Assembly (NCBI GenBank): GCA_029067805.1
Contig: JAIEDW010000321.1
Coordinates: 1 to 44,173 of the forward strand
DNA: 44,173 nt
Reading direction: 5' to 3'
Source: Lachnospiraceae bacterium
Lineage (GTDB): Bacteria; Bacillota; Clostridia; Lachnospirales; Lachnospiraceae
Shown here: positions 33,728-42,374 of the stretch, one piece after another
Numbering within the stretch: the first letter of the stretch is position 1
How the letters are laid out: every line of letters begins with the position of its first letter
Notes under the pieces: generated by a model
Told to the model about the DNA's origin: nothing
What the model saw: only the letters and a program-made list of their open reading frames with translations
The model's database searches: none
Program-made: the position numbers and the translations under genes

Positions 33728-34318
33728 CTACATCGGGTTATTTTTTTCAATCGTATCGGACACGCTCATATCGTGCGCCGCTGCTGCAGATTCCGCGTTT
33801 TTATAAACCTCGTCCACCGTATCTGCAGCGCCCATCACGAAAAAGACATCTTTTCCAAAAAGAACGCCAACCTCTTTCTCAGCCGACACGCAGACCCATT
33901 TTGCAGGATTGATATTGTCCATAAGCTGCTGCCGGATTGCTTCGGCATCGCCTTCATCATTTGTTCTGATGTACACAGCACTGTACGCTGTAGAGCTCAT
34001 CATTGACTCCGAAAGATACACACCTTCTATTCCCGTAAGGTCTGTCAGTCCGGTATGATATTCCAGCATATCCGCGTCGTTTAAGTCGAGCTCGTTTGTC
34101 TGAACTTGATAAGGGAGCAGATCCTCTGCTACTCCCTTATATACCTCGTCCATAAATGAGGATACCGCATCAAAGTCATCAAGATGCACCATTCCCGAAG
34201 GTTCCATAGCGTCATCGCCCGTCACCTCATCGGAATTTCTGTTATCCCTTGAACCGCAGCCTGTCAACATACCAAAAGACAGCACCGCTACCATTAACAA
34301 AACTGCAACCTTTTTCAT
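33728..34318 (-). CDS. DUF4358-domain lipoprotein
   Basis: A 196-residue predicted lipoprotein: signal MKKVAVLLMVAVLSFG with lipobox LTGC, an acidic linker, and a DUF4358 domain (about 60-175, with EYHTGLTDLTGIEGVYLSES and LFGKDVFFVMGAADTVDEVY). The function of DUF4358 is unknown. Its position as first gene of a unit with MBOAT and DHHW genes suggests an accessory role in surface O-acetylation. It is separated from metI by 146 bases, which contain a candidate promoter, and is not a methionine-binding protein. Confidence 0.85.
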   Translation of the reverse strand: MKKVAVLLMVAVLSFGMLTGCGSRDNRNSDEVTGDDAMEPSGMVHLDDFDAVSSFMDEVYKGVAEDLLPYQVQTNELDLNDADMLEYHTGLTDLTGIEGVYLSESMMSSTAYSAVYIRTNDEGDAEAIRQQLMDNINPAKWVCVSAEKEVGVLFGKDVFFVMGAADTVDEVYKNAESAAAAHDMSVSDTIEKNNPM

Positions 34319-34352
34319 ATAAAAGCTACACCTTCCTTCCTACTGCTCATCC

Positions 34353-34380
34353 AGTATCTTCTAACAAACCTATACGTCAA
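34353..34380 (-). promoter_or_regulatory. Candidate promoter of the DUF4358-MBOAT-DHHW operon
   Basis: On the minus strand TTGACG (34375-34380) and GATACT (34353-34358) are 16 bases apart, 34 bases upstream of the DUF4358 start. The -35 box is good and the -10 moderate (4 of 6). No clear terminator was seen between metI and this point. Confidence 0.4.
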
Positions 34381-34464
34381 CCGCAAAGTCTGTTATACGA
34401 TAAGCTTAACCAATCTGAATAAATTTATGCATTTTCCTAATCGTTCTTTCCTCAGTTTTTCAAT

Positions 34465-35127
34465 CTATCTCTTTCTTCTATCAAGCTTATTTGAAATAAA
34501 CATTCCAATTGTTTGAAAAATTTGCACAAGCACAATCAGCAAAATGACCGTCACAATCATAATATCCGCCTGATAGCGGTGATATCCGTAGCGAATCGCA
34601 ATATCGCCAAGACCGCCGCCGCCAACAGTTCCCGCCATCGCGGAATACCCTAAAATCGTACCTGTAGCAATCGTCGCACCGACTAAAATCGAAGTGCGCG
34701 CCTCAACCAAAAGCACCCGAAAAATAATCGTAAATGTTCCCGCGCCCATAGACTGCGCCGCCTCTATGACTCCACCGTCAACTTCCTTTAAGGAAGACTC
34801 AACCATGCGCCCGATAAACGGCGTTGCCGCCACCACGAGCGGAACAATCGTCGCCGTCGAACCGTAACTTTTCCCGACAATCATTCTCGTAAACGGAATG
34901 AGCACGATTAATAAAATCAAAAACGGAACGCTTCTGACAATATTGGAAATGAAATCCAGAATCTTATAAATGATTACGTTTGGTTTGATACCGCCCTTAT
35001 CCGTTACTGTAAGCGCCACGCCCAACGGAAGTCCGAACACATATCCGAAAAAAGTTGACACGAGTGTCATATATAAAGTTTCCCCAATTCCCGCAATAAT
35101 CATGTCTACGACTGCCTTATCCCACAT
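34465..35127 (-). CDS. metI: D-methionine ABC transporter permease
   Basis: Membrane subunit of the MetNIQ methionine importer, 220 residues with about five or six spans. The ATPase-docking loop reads EAAQSMGAGTFTIIFRVLLVEA (about residues 123-144); typical MetI blocks such as VRSVPFLILLI and GGGGLGDIAIRYGYHRYQ are present. It overlaps metN by 11 bases. The substrate-binding lipoprotein gene metQ, often next to metI, is absent here; the lipoprotein that follows is DUF4358, so MetQ must be encoded elsewhere. Confidence 0.95.
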   Translation of the reverse strand: MWDKAVVDMIIAGIGETLYMTLVSTFFGYVFGLPLGVALTVTDKGGIKPNVIIYKILDFISNIVRSVPFLILLIVLIPFTRMIVGKSYGSTATIVPLVVAATPFIGRMVESSLKEVDGGVIEAAQSMGAGTFTIIFRVLLVEARTSILVGATIATGTILGYSAMAGTVGGGGLGDIAIRYGYHRYQADIMIVTVILLIVLVQIFQTIGMFISNKLDRRKR

Positions 35128-36130
35128 AGCCTGTTACCTCCTCAACCGCAAGATTCCGTTCTCTTAAGTAATCCAGCATTTCCTCTGCCACCACTCTGTC
35201 CTCGGGAAGTCCGAGAATCATCTCGCCGTGCGCAATGCCGCTTACGTTTTTGGTATCTGCCTTTAATATGTTCACAGGCATACCGAACTTGAGCACCATA
35301 TTCGCAATCACAGGCTCATAAGAAGAGTTTTCGGAGAATACAATTCTGACACAATTTTTCGTTTCAAGGCTCTCCACCAATTCATAATTTTCACCATGAT
35401 TGCGAAGCACCATCTCCTTTGCCTCTTCAGACTTCGGGTGACTGAACACATCGATTACACTTCCATGCTCCACGAGCCGTCCGTTTCCGATAATCCCCAC
35501 ACGCGTACAGATCTCACGCACCACAGCCATCTCATGTGTGATGATGACGATGGTAATTCCGTATCTTTGATTGATTTCTTTTAAAAGCGCAAGAATGGAT
35601 TTCGTCGTCTGCGGATCGAGCGCGCTCGTCGCCTCATCGCAGAGCAGAATCTTCGGGTTTGTGGCAAGCGCTCTTGCAATCGCCACTCTCTGCTTTTGTC
35701 CTCCCGAAAGCTGTATCGGATAAGCTTTTGCCTTATCGGTAAGGCCGACGATCTCAAGAAGCTCCCGTGCGCGTTCCCGCGCCTTATCCTTGGGCACTCC
35801 CGCAATCTTTAGCGGAAAGCAGATGTTGTCCGTCACATTCTTCTGCATCAAAAGATTAAAATGCTGGAAAATCATACCGATGCCGCGCCGTTCTGCTTTC
35901 AGTTCCTTTCCGGAAAGACTTGCCAGATCTTTTCCGTCTATCGTAACAGTTCCTGAGGTCGGTTTTTCCAAAAAATTCAGCATTCGCACCAATGTACTCT
36001 TTCCCGCACCGCTCATACCGATGATGCCGAATATATCTCCTCTTTCAATCGTCAGGCACACATCCTTTAATGCCTGTACGGTACCGTCCTTTGTCTTGTA
36101 TATCTTTGATACGTTATTTAAAGTAATCAT
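35117..36130 (-). CDS. metN: Methionine import ATP-binding protein
   Basis: ATPase of the methionine ABC importer, 337 residues. Walker A GMSGAGKST (about 37-45), signature LSGGQKQR, Walker B ILLCDEATSALD and the switch His in IITHEM are all intact. The C-terminal 80 residues form a NIL domain that binds methionine and inhibits transport when the cell pool is high. Its ATG overlaps the stop of the upstream hybrid histidine kinase by 4 bases (ATGA), so it depends on that gene's translation. No SAM riboswitch or other leader can fit directly ahead of it. Confidence 0.95.
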   Translation of the reverse strand: MITLNNVSKIYKTKDGTVQALKDVCLTIERGDIFGIIGMSGAGKSTLVRMLNFLEKPTSGTVTIDGKDLASLSGKELKAERRGIGMIFQHFNLLMQKNVTDNICFPLKIAGVPKDKARERARELLEIVGLTDKAKAYPIQLSGGQKQRVAIARALATNPKILLCDEATSALDPQTTKSILALLKEINQRYGITIVIITHEMAVVREICTRVGIIGNGRLVEHGSVIDVFSHPKSEEAKEMVLRNHGENYELVESLETKNCVRIVFSENSSYEPVIANMVLKFGMPVNILKADTKNVSGIAHGEMILGLPEDRVVAEEMLDYLRERNLAVEEVTGYVG

Positions 36131-38361
36131 TTCTTTTCCCCCAAATATTTTATCAGAATCCGTTGCAGTTCCTCTATCTCGATCGGTTTTGACAGGAAAT
36201 CATCAAAGCCCTCATCAATCATCTCTTCTTTTACGCCCACCACGGCATTTGCTGTTAGGAGAACAATCGGAACCTTTGCAAGACTGCCCCCAAGCGCTCT
36301 GATGTTCTTCATGGTTTCCAATCCGTCCATTTCGGGCATCATATAATCCAGGAAAATAATGTCAGGCGTTTCACCGCTTGCCAAAATATCAAGACATTCC
36401 TCACCCGATTCTGCGGTTCGTGTGGTCATTCCCATAAGCTCCATAATACCTGACGCAACCTCTAAGTTCAACAAATTATCGTCCACAATCAAAACACGTC
36501 CGCTATTGATCTCCACCTCTTTTGATGACGCGCTCTCTGCATTTTCAACTTTCTCGCTTTCACTGCTGTCCTTTGGTTCACTTACCTGCTGCGACTCGGG
36601 TTCCAGAGCAAACTTCGTTTCCGGATTTGCATCAAGTCCCTTCTTGTCAAGTTCCTGCCAGATATCGACCATAAAGCGCGTACCCTTACCAGGTTCACTC
36701 TCGTAAGAAATCGTACCATCCATCATATCTACAAAGCTTTTTACAATTGGAAGTCCCAAGCCCGAACCTTGCACATTGTAATTTTTCTTTCTGTCAACGC
36801 GCTCAAACATTGCAAACATTTGCGCTTCCTTCGCTTCGTCCATTCCGATACCGGTATCTTCAACCTCAATATTGATCAGCGCTCTCTTATCAACGATTTC
36901 CTTTAAGCGCACTCTTAAAATGACATGTCCCTTTTGTGTATACTTGATACTGTTTGTAACAAGGTTCATGATAATCTCCTGTACCTTCACCTTGTCATCA
37001 TAAAAGTATTCCGGAAGTTCACTGTCCACCTGAACCATAAACGCAAGTCCCGCACGCCCCGCCGGAATCTCCATCATATGTCTGATTTCATCGATCAGAT
37101 CGGTAAACCGATAATTTGCCTTGACAATCTTCATTCGTCCGCTTTCGATCTTCGTAACATCTATCAGTTCATTGATGATATGCAGCAGTATATGCGAGGA
37201 TTGTTTGATTCTCTTAAGATAACTATGTATGGTTTCCTCATCATGATTTTGACTCGCAAGCTCGGCATACCCGACAATCGAATTCATAGGCGTCCTGATC
37301 TCATGCGAGATATTTGCCAGGAAGTCCGTCTTTACCTGATTGGCACGCTCCGCCTCTTCTTTTAAACGTATCATCTCGCTTGTGTATTCATCAATAAAAG
37401 TCATGTCAAAAATCCATGCCACATACCCTTGTATTTCACTGCTGCCATTCTTCTGCATAATATTAGACACGCGAAATTCATAGTGCCTGTCGTCAAGCTC
37501 ATACACGCTTTCGTTCGCGTTGATCAGCATCTCAACATCAAAACTGCCGTTTACTTCCGTCATTCTTTTGATAAAATTTTCCGCAACCCGGTTTTGATAT
37601 AAAATGACACTTCCTGTATTGTCAACAACAATAACGCCGTCACGCGTTTCCTCCACAATCCGCTCGTGCGCAAGCTCAAGCGTGTCCAAAAGCCCGTATC
37701 GTTTTACAGCGATCAGAAAACACAACTCCGATACAGTTATTGCCAACGTAGCCGGATCAAAATAAGTCGGTCTGAGAACAAGAAAACTGAGCGCCGCCAC
37801 CACAGGCATCGCCACTGCCATAAAGATTGCTGTCATTCTCAATTTGGCAATACGAGAGTCTCGTTTCATTTCACGCCTTGCAATAAACATATACATTCCC
37901 GCGCCGACATAAAGAAGCGCTACCCATATATAATAAAACAGTCCGTGTCCTAAAAACATCGCCGCTCTGCCACTTGGACGTATCTCACAATTGATTGTCG
38001 TATAAAACAGCTGGTGATGCTCGCAAGTCATCACAGCAGCAAGCACCGCCGTATTGGCAGTTGCTAAAAATGCAACTAGACCTTTTGGCAGCTTCACACT
38101 GCTGTAACTGCTGACAAACATCAGCGCACATGTTACAATATAACATTTTCCTATGTATGCCATCTTGATTGCCACCATCGCGGCATCCGCGGAAGTCGAG
38201 AATACTTCCATGACATTCCCGACAGTCGCTACAAGTCCCAATATACACGTTATCAGCAATTTTTGCTGAATCCCGGAGGGTCTTCCCTTTATGACGATAA
38301 AACAGCATACAAAGCATACCAGCATACCGACTATCTCAAATATTTTGTAAAATAGTTCCAT
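36127..38361 (-). CDS. Hybrid sensor histidine kinase (7TM, PAS-like, HisKA, HATPase, receiver)
   Basis: A 744-residue hybrid kinase. Residues 1-220 form about seven membrane spans of the histidine-kinase 7TM type; a PAS-like domain (about 230-330) follows, then HisKA with His353 in NISHEIRTPMNSIVGYAE, and HATPase with MNLVTNSIKYTQ, EDTGIGMDEA and GSGLGLPIVKSF. An acidic linker leads to a C-terminal receiver (about 621-744, Asp672 in IIFLDYMMPEMDG, conserved LSKP). No output domain or partner regulator is encoded here, so the phosphate must pass to another protein. It follows the DUF4422 gene by 24 bases with AGGAGG and is translationally coupled to metN, an unexpected pairing. Confidence 0.94.
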   Translation of the reverse strand: MELFYKIFEIVGMLVCFVCCFIVIKGRPSGIQQKLLITCILGLVATVGNVMEVFSTSADAAMVAIKMAYIGKCYIVTCALMFVSSYSSVKLPKGLVAFLATANTAVLAAVMTCEHHQLFYTTINCEIRPSGRAAMFLGHGLFYYIWVALLYVGAGMYMFIARREMKRDSRIAKLRMTAIFMAVAMPVVAALSFLVLRPTYFDPATLAITVSELCFLIAVKRYGLLDTLELAHERIVEETRDGVIVVDNTGSVILYQNRVAENFIKRMTEVNGSFDVEMLINANESVYELDDRHYEFRVSNIMQKNGSSEIQGYVAWIFDMTFIDEYTSEMIRLKEEAERANQVKTDFLANISHEIRTPMNSIVGYAELASQNHDEETIHSYLKRIKQSSHILLHIINELIDVTKIESGRMKIVKANYRFTDLIDEIRHMMEIPAGRAGLAFMVQVDSELPEYFYDDKVKVQEIIMNLVTNSIKYTQKGHVILRVRLKEIVDKRALINIEVEDTGIGMDEAKEAQMFAMFERVDRKKNYNVQGSGLGLPIVKSFVDMMDGTISYESEPGKGTRFMVDIWQELDKKGLDANPETKFALEPESQQVSEPKDSSESEKVENAESASSKEVEINSGRVLIVDDNLLNLEVASGIMELMGMTTRTAESGEECLDILASGETPDIIFLDYMMPEMDGLETMKNIRALGGSLAKVPIVLLTANAVVGVKEEMIDEGFDDFLSKPIEIEELQRILIKYLGEKK

Positions 38362-38385
38362 ATGGATTTATCCTCCTGCCACCGT

Positions 38386-39561
38386 TCACTCACGCATCTG
38401 TTTTTTCTGATAAGCCTTTATCTGTTCGAACGCTGTCTGTGCCGTTTCATGATCCGGTGCATACAGCTTAATCGCCGCCCGAAGTGCTATGTCAGATGAG
38501 TCGCTTATCGTACTTTGGTCATAGTCATCTGCCTCTATCGTCTGTACATATTCTGCCTTCGGGACATTTGTCAGGGCGCGTCCCCCCACAGCCTCTTTTA
38601 CAAACTGCGCCGCTGCCTTATTTAACTGCCTAAAATATTTTATAATTGTATCATAATCATTGATTCTGTCAAGAAAACTGCTGCCATACTCCGCCTGCTC
38701 CAGATTTGCGGTAGAAACCGCCTGCAGACAAAGCTTGCACTCTCCTGTGACATCAGACGCCTCCATGATCACATCGGGACGCTTTTTCAAATATTGCAAA
38801 AAGTATTCCTTCGCCCCCACCATATCTCTTTTCTCAAAAAAGAGCTGCATCTGTTCTTTTATTTCACCTGTTTCCTTTTTTTCACCTATGATCGCAACTT
38901 TGCACTCATAAGCAGACAACTTTTTTGCCGTTACCCAGACATATAACAAAAACTCGGAAATAAATCCAAACACACGCTTGTGATAATCGTCCTCAAAGGT
39001 CAGATCAATGCGCCTTTGCAACTCAAAAAAGATACCAAAAAGCCATTCGCAGTATTCGTCGTACAACGCCTTTTTCGCCACCATGATATTCCCAAAATAG
39101 GTCCTGTTTTCATTTACCAAAGTGACATACGTGTCATAAAATTGTGGGTAATGCTCCTTTATGATCTTTCCCGTTTCATCAAGCGTATTTACGTTATGAT
39201 GTGCTCCGAAACCGAAACGATAGGAATTTGGCAGCTCTAACTGTTTCGTCGTAATGATGTCATATTTCTTTAGTATATCTTCATATTCCCGTTCTGTAAA
39301 GGCATAACCGTTCTCATCCGTCAAAAAGCGTCTGTAATGGCAGATACCCACATAGTCCGCTTGGTGATAATTCTTCCATACCCAGTAAACACCGGAAAGC
39401 TCCGCATAATAACAATTTAAATCGGATATGTTATCCCCTGTGTCGTCCCCCATATAACCAAAATCCTTTTTTGCACCCGCATGTCCTACATGAAGCGGTA
39501 CATACATCGGATCATTTGGTACATCAAATTCTTTATGGGTCATTGTAAAAATTTTTACCAT
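38386..39561 (-). CDS. DUF4422-domain protein (probable glycosyltransferase) with C-terminal extension
   Basis: About 391 residues from the chosen start at 39561, which follows AAGGGGG; a longer in-frame start would run through palindromic DNA and is rejected. The N-terminal half (1-250) is a DUF4422 domain, with MTHKEFDVP, GDDTGDNISDLNCYYAELSG, YWVWKN and YVGICHYRRFL. DUF4422 proteins occur in capsule and surface-glycan clusters and are thought to be glycosyltransferases. A helical C-terminal part of about 130 residues is not recognised. It heads a likely four-gene run with the hybrid kinase, metN and metI. Confidence 0.85.
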   Translation of the reverse strand: MVKIFTMTHKEFDVPNDPMYVPLHVGHAGAKKDFGYMGDDTGDNISDLNCYYAELSGVYWVWKNYHQADYVGICHYRRFLTDENGYAFTEREYEDILKKYDIITTKQLELPNSYRFGFGAHHNVNTLDETGKIIKEHYPQFYDTYVTLVNENRTYFGNIMVAKKALYDEYCEWLFGIFFELQRRIDLTFEDDYHKRVFGFISEFLLYVWVTAKKLSAYECKVAIIGEKKETGEIKEQMQLFFEKRDMVGAKEYFLQYLKKRPDVIMEASDVTGECKLCLQAVSTANLEQAEYGSSFLDRINDYDTIIKYFRQLNKAAAQFVKEAVGGRALTNVPKAEYVQTIEADDYDQSTISDSSDIALRAAIKLYAPDHETAQTAFEQIKAYQKKQMRE

Positions 39562-39612
39562 AAAAATCCCCCTTACATATAGAATACAACTTTTTGCTCT
39601 ATACATAAAGGG

Positions 39613-39641
39613 GATATATTGAAAAATCAGAGATTTTTCAA
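39613..39641 (-). promoter_or_regulatory. Possible promoter whose spacer is a palindrome, before the DUF4422 gene
   Basis: On the minus strand TTGAAA (39636-39641) and TATATC (39613-39618) are 17 bases apart. The same bases form a perfect 12-bp palindrome (39617-39643), so an operator-like dyad would cover the promoter. It lies 52 bases before the chosen start. The -10 match is weak and the palindrome could be just part of a repeat. Confidence 0.3.
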
Positions 39642-39672
39642 TAGGCAAATTTGTGCAAAGGCACAAATTCGC
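39617..39672. repeat. Two adjacent perfect palindromes between fdh and DUF4422 genes
   Basis: TATTGAAAAATC-AGA-GATTTTTCAATA (39617-39643) and AATTTGTGC-AAAG-GCACAAATT (39648-39669, extended by GC/GC after one mismatch to 39672) stand side by side. The paired-hairpin layout recalls the palindrome cluster before nrdD, though the sequences differ. They may act as the fdh transcript end or as a dispersed repeat; no T-run follows either stem. Confidence 0.55.
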
Positions 39673-39686
39673 AGATATTGGATACA

Positions 39687-42374
39687 TTATAATTTTTCAA
39701 TATTTATTGCACAAACCTTATATTCCGGTATTCTCGCATATTTGTCAAGCGCTGCATTGGTCAGCACATTCGCATTTCCATCGGGGAAGTGGAACGGCAT
39801 CCACGTTTCTCTCGGGGAAACCTTATCGCCAACTCTCGCAACCGAAACGATTGCGCCACGCCTTGAGCTGACTCTTACCTTCTCGCCATTCACAATGCCT
39901 AACCGTATCGCATCTTCCGTATTCATCTCAATAAATGAATGTCCCTCACGCTCCATCAGACCAGGCGTCTTTCCCGTCATGGCTCTTGTGTTATAGTGAT
40001 AAAGCACACGACCTGTCATTAGGATAAACGGATATTCTTCATCCGGCAATTCCGCACTCGGCGTATACTGAGCAGGATAGAACCAGCCCAGACCTCTTGA
40101 GAACTGTCCGACATGAAGGATCGGTGTGCCCGGATGCTTCTTATCGGGACATGGCCATTGGATACTCTCGCCGTGGTCAAGTCTTCTGTGACTGATACCG
40201 CCAAAGATTGGCGTTACCGACGCGATCTCGTCCATAATCTCTTCCGAAGTCAGCTGCGGCTGCGGATAGCCCATACGGTTCATTAAATCGATAAAGATAT
40301 CCGTATCAAGACGCATCTCGCCATCAAGCTGCACTGCCTTTCTTACTCTCTGCACGCGGCGTTCGGTGTTGCTGAATGTTCCTTCCTTCTCCGCATAGCT
40401 TGTTCCCGGAAGAATAACGTCCGCATACTGCGCCGTTTCTGTCATGAACAAATCTGAGAGTACAAAGAAGTCAAGACTTTTCAGTGCCTTCTTAATATGG
40501 TTCTGGTCTGCGTCTGTTACAATCGGATCTTCTCCGAAAATAAACAATCCGCGAATTTCCTTTTTGATTGCTGCCGGGAATACATCCGTTGCATGCATAC
40601 CGGGCTTTGTATTGAGCTTCACGCCCCATGCCTTCTCGAACTTCTCGATTACCTCAGGATTTGTAACCTTCTGATAACCGGGGAAATCGCCGGGCATTGC
40701 ACCCATATCGCAAGCACCCTGCACGTTATTCTGTCCTCGTAACGGATTAACGCCGCAGCCTGATTTTCCAAGCTTTCCTACCAGCATCGCCATATTCGAC
40801 ATCGACATAACGCCTTCTGTACCTGTCGAATGCTCCGTAACGCCAAGACAATAGATAATCGGCGCTTTTTTCGCTTTGGCATACATCAGCGCTGCCTCTC
40901 TCAAATGATCCGGATCAATATGGCAGATTTCGGCTACCTTTTCCGGTGTGTATTCTTTAACAATCTCTTTGAGCTCCTCAAAGCCCTCTGTCCTTGTCTC
41001 GATAAATTCCTCGTCTGCAAGTCCCTCATTGATAATTACATTCATCATACCGTTTGCAAACGCAACGTTTGTGCCGGGCTTTAATTTCAAGTGGACATCC
41101 GCAACCTTGGAAAGTCCAATATCTCTCGGATCTACCACGATCAGTCTTGTTCCACGATCCACTGCCTGGCGGATTTGCATACCGATTACCGGATGCGCTT
41201 CCTCGGGGTTAGAACCAACTAACAAAATTGCGTCTACATCATTTGTGATATCAGAAATCGGATTGGTCATCGCACCCGAACCGAGTGTCATTGCAAGTCC
41301 TGCAACAGTAGCCGAATGGCATACACGCGCACAGTTATCAACGTTGTTTGTGCCGAATGCGCAGCGCACCATTTTCTGCAGCATATAGCAGTCCTCATTC
41401 GGAGAACGGGAACATGCAAAGCCTGCCAATGCATCGGGACCATACTGCTTTTTAATCTCGTTGAATTTAGAGGCAATTAAGTCAAGCGCCTCGTCCCATG
41501 TTGCGCGCTCGAACTCGCCTGTTTCTTTATTTTTGATCAAAGGATATTTCAATCGCTCGGGTGAATGCACAAAGTTAAACGAACCGAAGCGTCCCTTTAC
41601 ACAAAGGAGATTCTTGTTTGATGGTCCGTTAGCCGGCTTTACGTCAACAATCTTGTTGTCTTTCACAATCAGATAATACTGGCAGCCTGTCGCACAGTGC
41701 GGGCATGTCGTGAGCACCTGTTTTACCGTACCTGCCTGATAATTCTTTCTGTTCTTTGCAACAAGCGCACCTGTAGGACACGCATTTGCGCAGTTTCCAC
41801 AGGATTCACAGGTCGATTCTTTCCAATCTGCTCCAAATGGCGCATCAATCAATGTTCTTGTGCCGATCTTCTCGTTGTGAAGCGTACCGTTTCCAGTCAC
41901 CTTGTTGCATGTGCTGACACAACGCTGGCAATTGATACAAAGCTCCGGATAATATGTAAGGAACGGATTTTCTTTCTTCACCTCATACCTTGCAAAACTT
42001 CCCTTGTAGCATGATTCTTCAATGTCATATTCGTTAGAAAGCTCTCTGAGCTTACACTCTCCCGACTTGCTGCAAGAAAAGCATCGTACATCATGGTTTG
42101 CAAGGATCATGTTCAAGACCTGTTTTCTGCTCTTGATAACACGCTCGGAATTTGTTGTGACAACCATGCCGTCTTTCACTTTTGTGTTGCAGGAAGTCAC
42201 AAGATTATCCCTGCCTTCTACCTCAACAACGCACATTTTACATGCGCCGATTTCATTCACATCTTTTAAATAGCAAAGTGTGGGAATTTCAATACCGGCT
42301 TCCTTTGCCGCCTCCAAAATCGTCTTATTCTCTTCCACCGAAAACGCGACACCGTCAACTGTAATCTTAACCAT
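39687..42374 (-). CDS. Formate dehydrogenase alpha subunit, cysteine type, NuoG-like N-terminus
   Basis: Molybdenum/tungsten pterin enzyme, about 895 residues, predicted to interconvert formate and CO2. Start at 42374 follows GGAGG and overlaps the upstream stop (TAATG). In order: [2Fe-2S] domain (Cys34, 45, 48, 62), a His-Cys cluster (HDVRCFSCSKSGEC, about 94-107), two [4Fe-4S] sites (CINCQRCVSTC and CESCGNCANACP), the [4Fe-4S] site CPHCATGC of the catalytic part, and the metal ligand Cys352 in NCARVCHSATV. Many clostridial homologues use selenocysteine at that position; this one uses an ordinary Cys codon. The multiple clusters imply electron transfer to the flavoprotein encoded directly upstream. 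Confidence 0.9.
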   Translation of the reverse strand: MVKITVDGVAFSVEENKTILEAAKEAGIEIPTLCYLKDVNEIGACKMCVVEVEGRDNLVTSCNTKVKDGMVVTTNSERVIKSRKQVLNMILANHDVRCFSCSKSGECKLRELSNEYDIEESCYKGSFARYEVKKENPFLTYYPELCINCQRCVSTCNKVTGNGTLHNEKIGTRTLIDAPFGADWKESTCESCGNCANACPTGALVAKNRKNYQAGTVKQVLTTCPHCATGCQYYLIVKDNKIVDVKPANGPSNKNLLCVKGRFGSFNFVHSPERLKYPLIKNKETGEFERATWDEALDLIASKFNEIKKQYGPDALAGFACSRSPNEDCYMLQKMVRCAFGTNNVDNCARVCHSATVAGLAMTLGSGAMTNPISDITNDVDAILLVGSNPEEAHPVIGMQIRQAVDRGTRLIVVDPRDIGLSKVADVHLKLKPGTNVAFANGMMNVIINEGLADEEFIETRTEGFEELKEIVKEYTPEKVAEICHIDPDHLREAALMYAKAKKAPIIYCLGVTEHSTGTEGVMSMSNMAMLVGKLGKSGCGVNPLRGQNNVQGACDMGAMPGDFPGYQKVTNPEVIEKFEKAWGVKLNTKPGMHATDVFPAAIKKEIRGLFIFGEDPIVTDADQNHIKKALKSLDFFVLSDLFMTETAQYADVILPGTSYAEKEGTFSNTERRVQRVRKAVQLDGEMRLDTDIFIDLMNRMGYPQPQLTSEEIMDEIASVTPIFGGISHRRLDHGESIQWPCPDKKHPGTPILHVGQFSRGLGWFYPAQYTPSAELPDEEYPFILMTGRVLYHYNTRAMTGKTPGLMEREGHSFIEMNTEDAIRLGIVNGEKVRVSSRRGAIVSVARVGDKVSPRETWMPFHFPDGNANVLTNAALDKYARIPEYKVCAINIEKL

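Noticed and set aside
36127-36400. SAM riboswitch expected before metN
   Set aside because: metN overlaps the kinase stop codon; the upstream bases are kinase coding sequence.
39562-39687. Longer start for the DUF4422 protein
   Set aside because: The extra 42 codons run through two perfect palindromes and lack a ribosome binding site.
41300-41345. Possible selenocysteine at the formate dehydrogenase active site
   Set aside because: The codon is an ordinary Cys codon within an uninterrupted frame.
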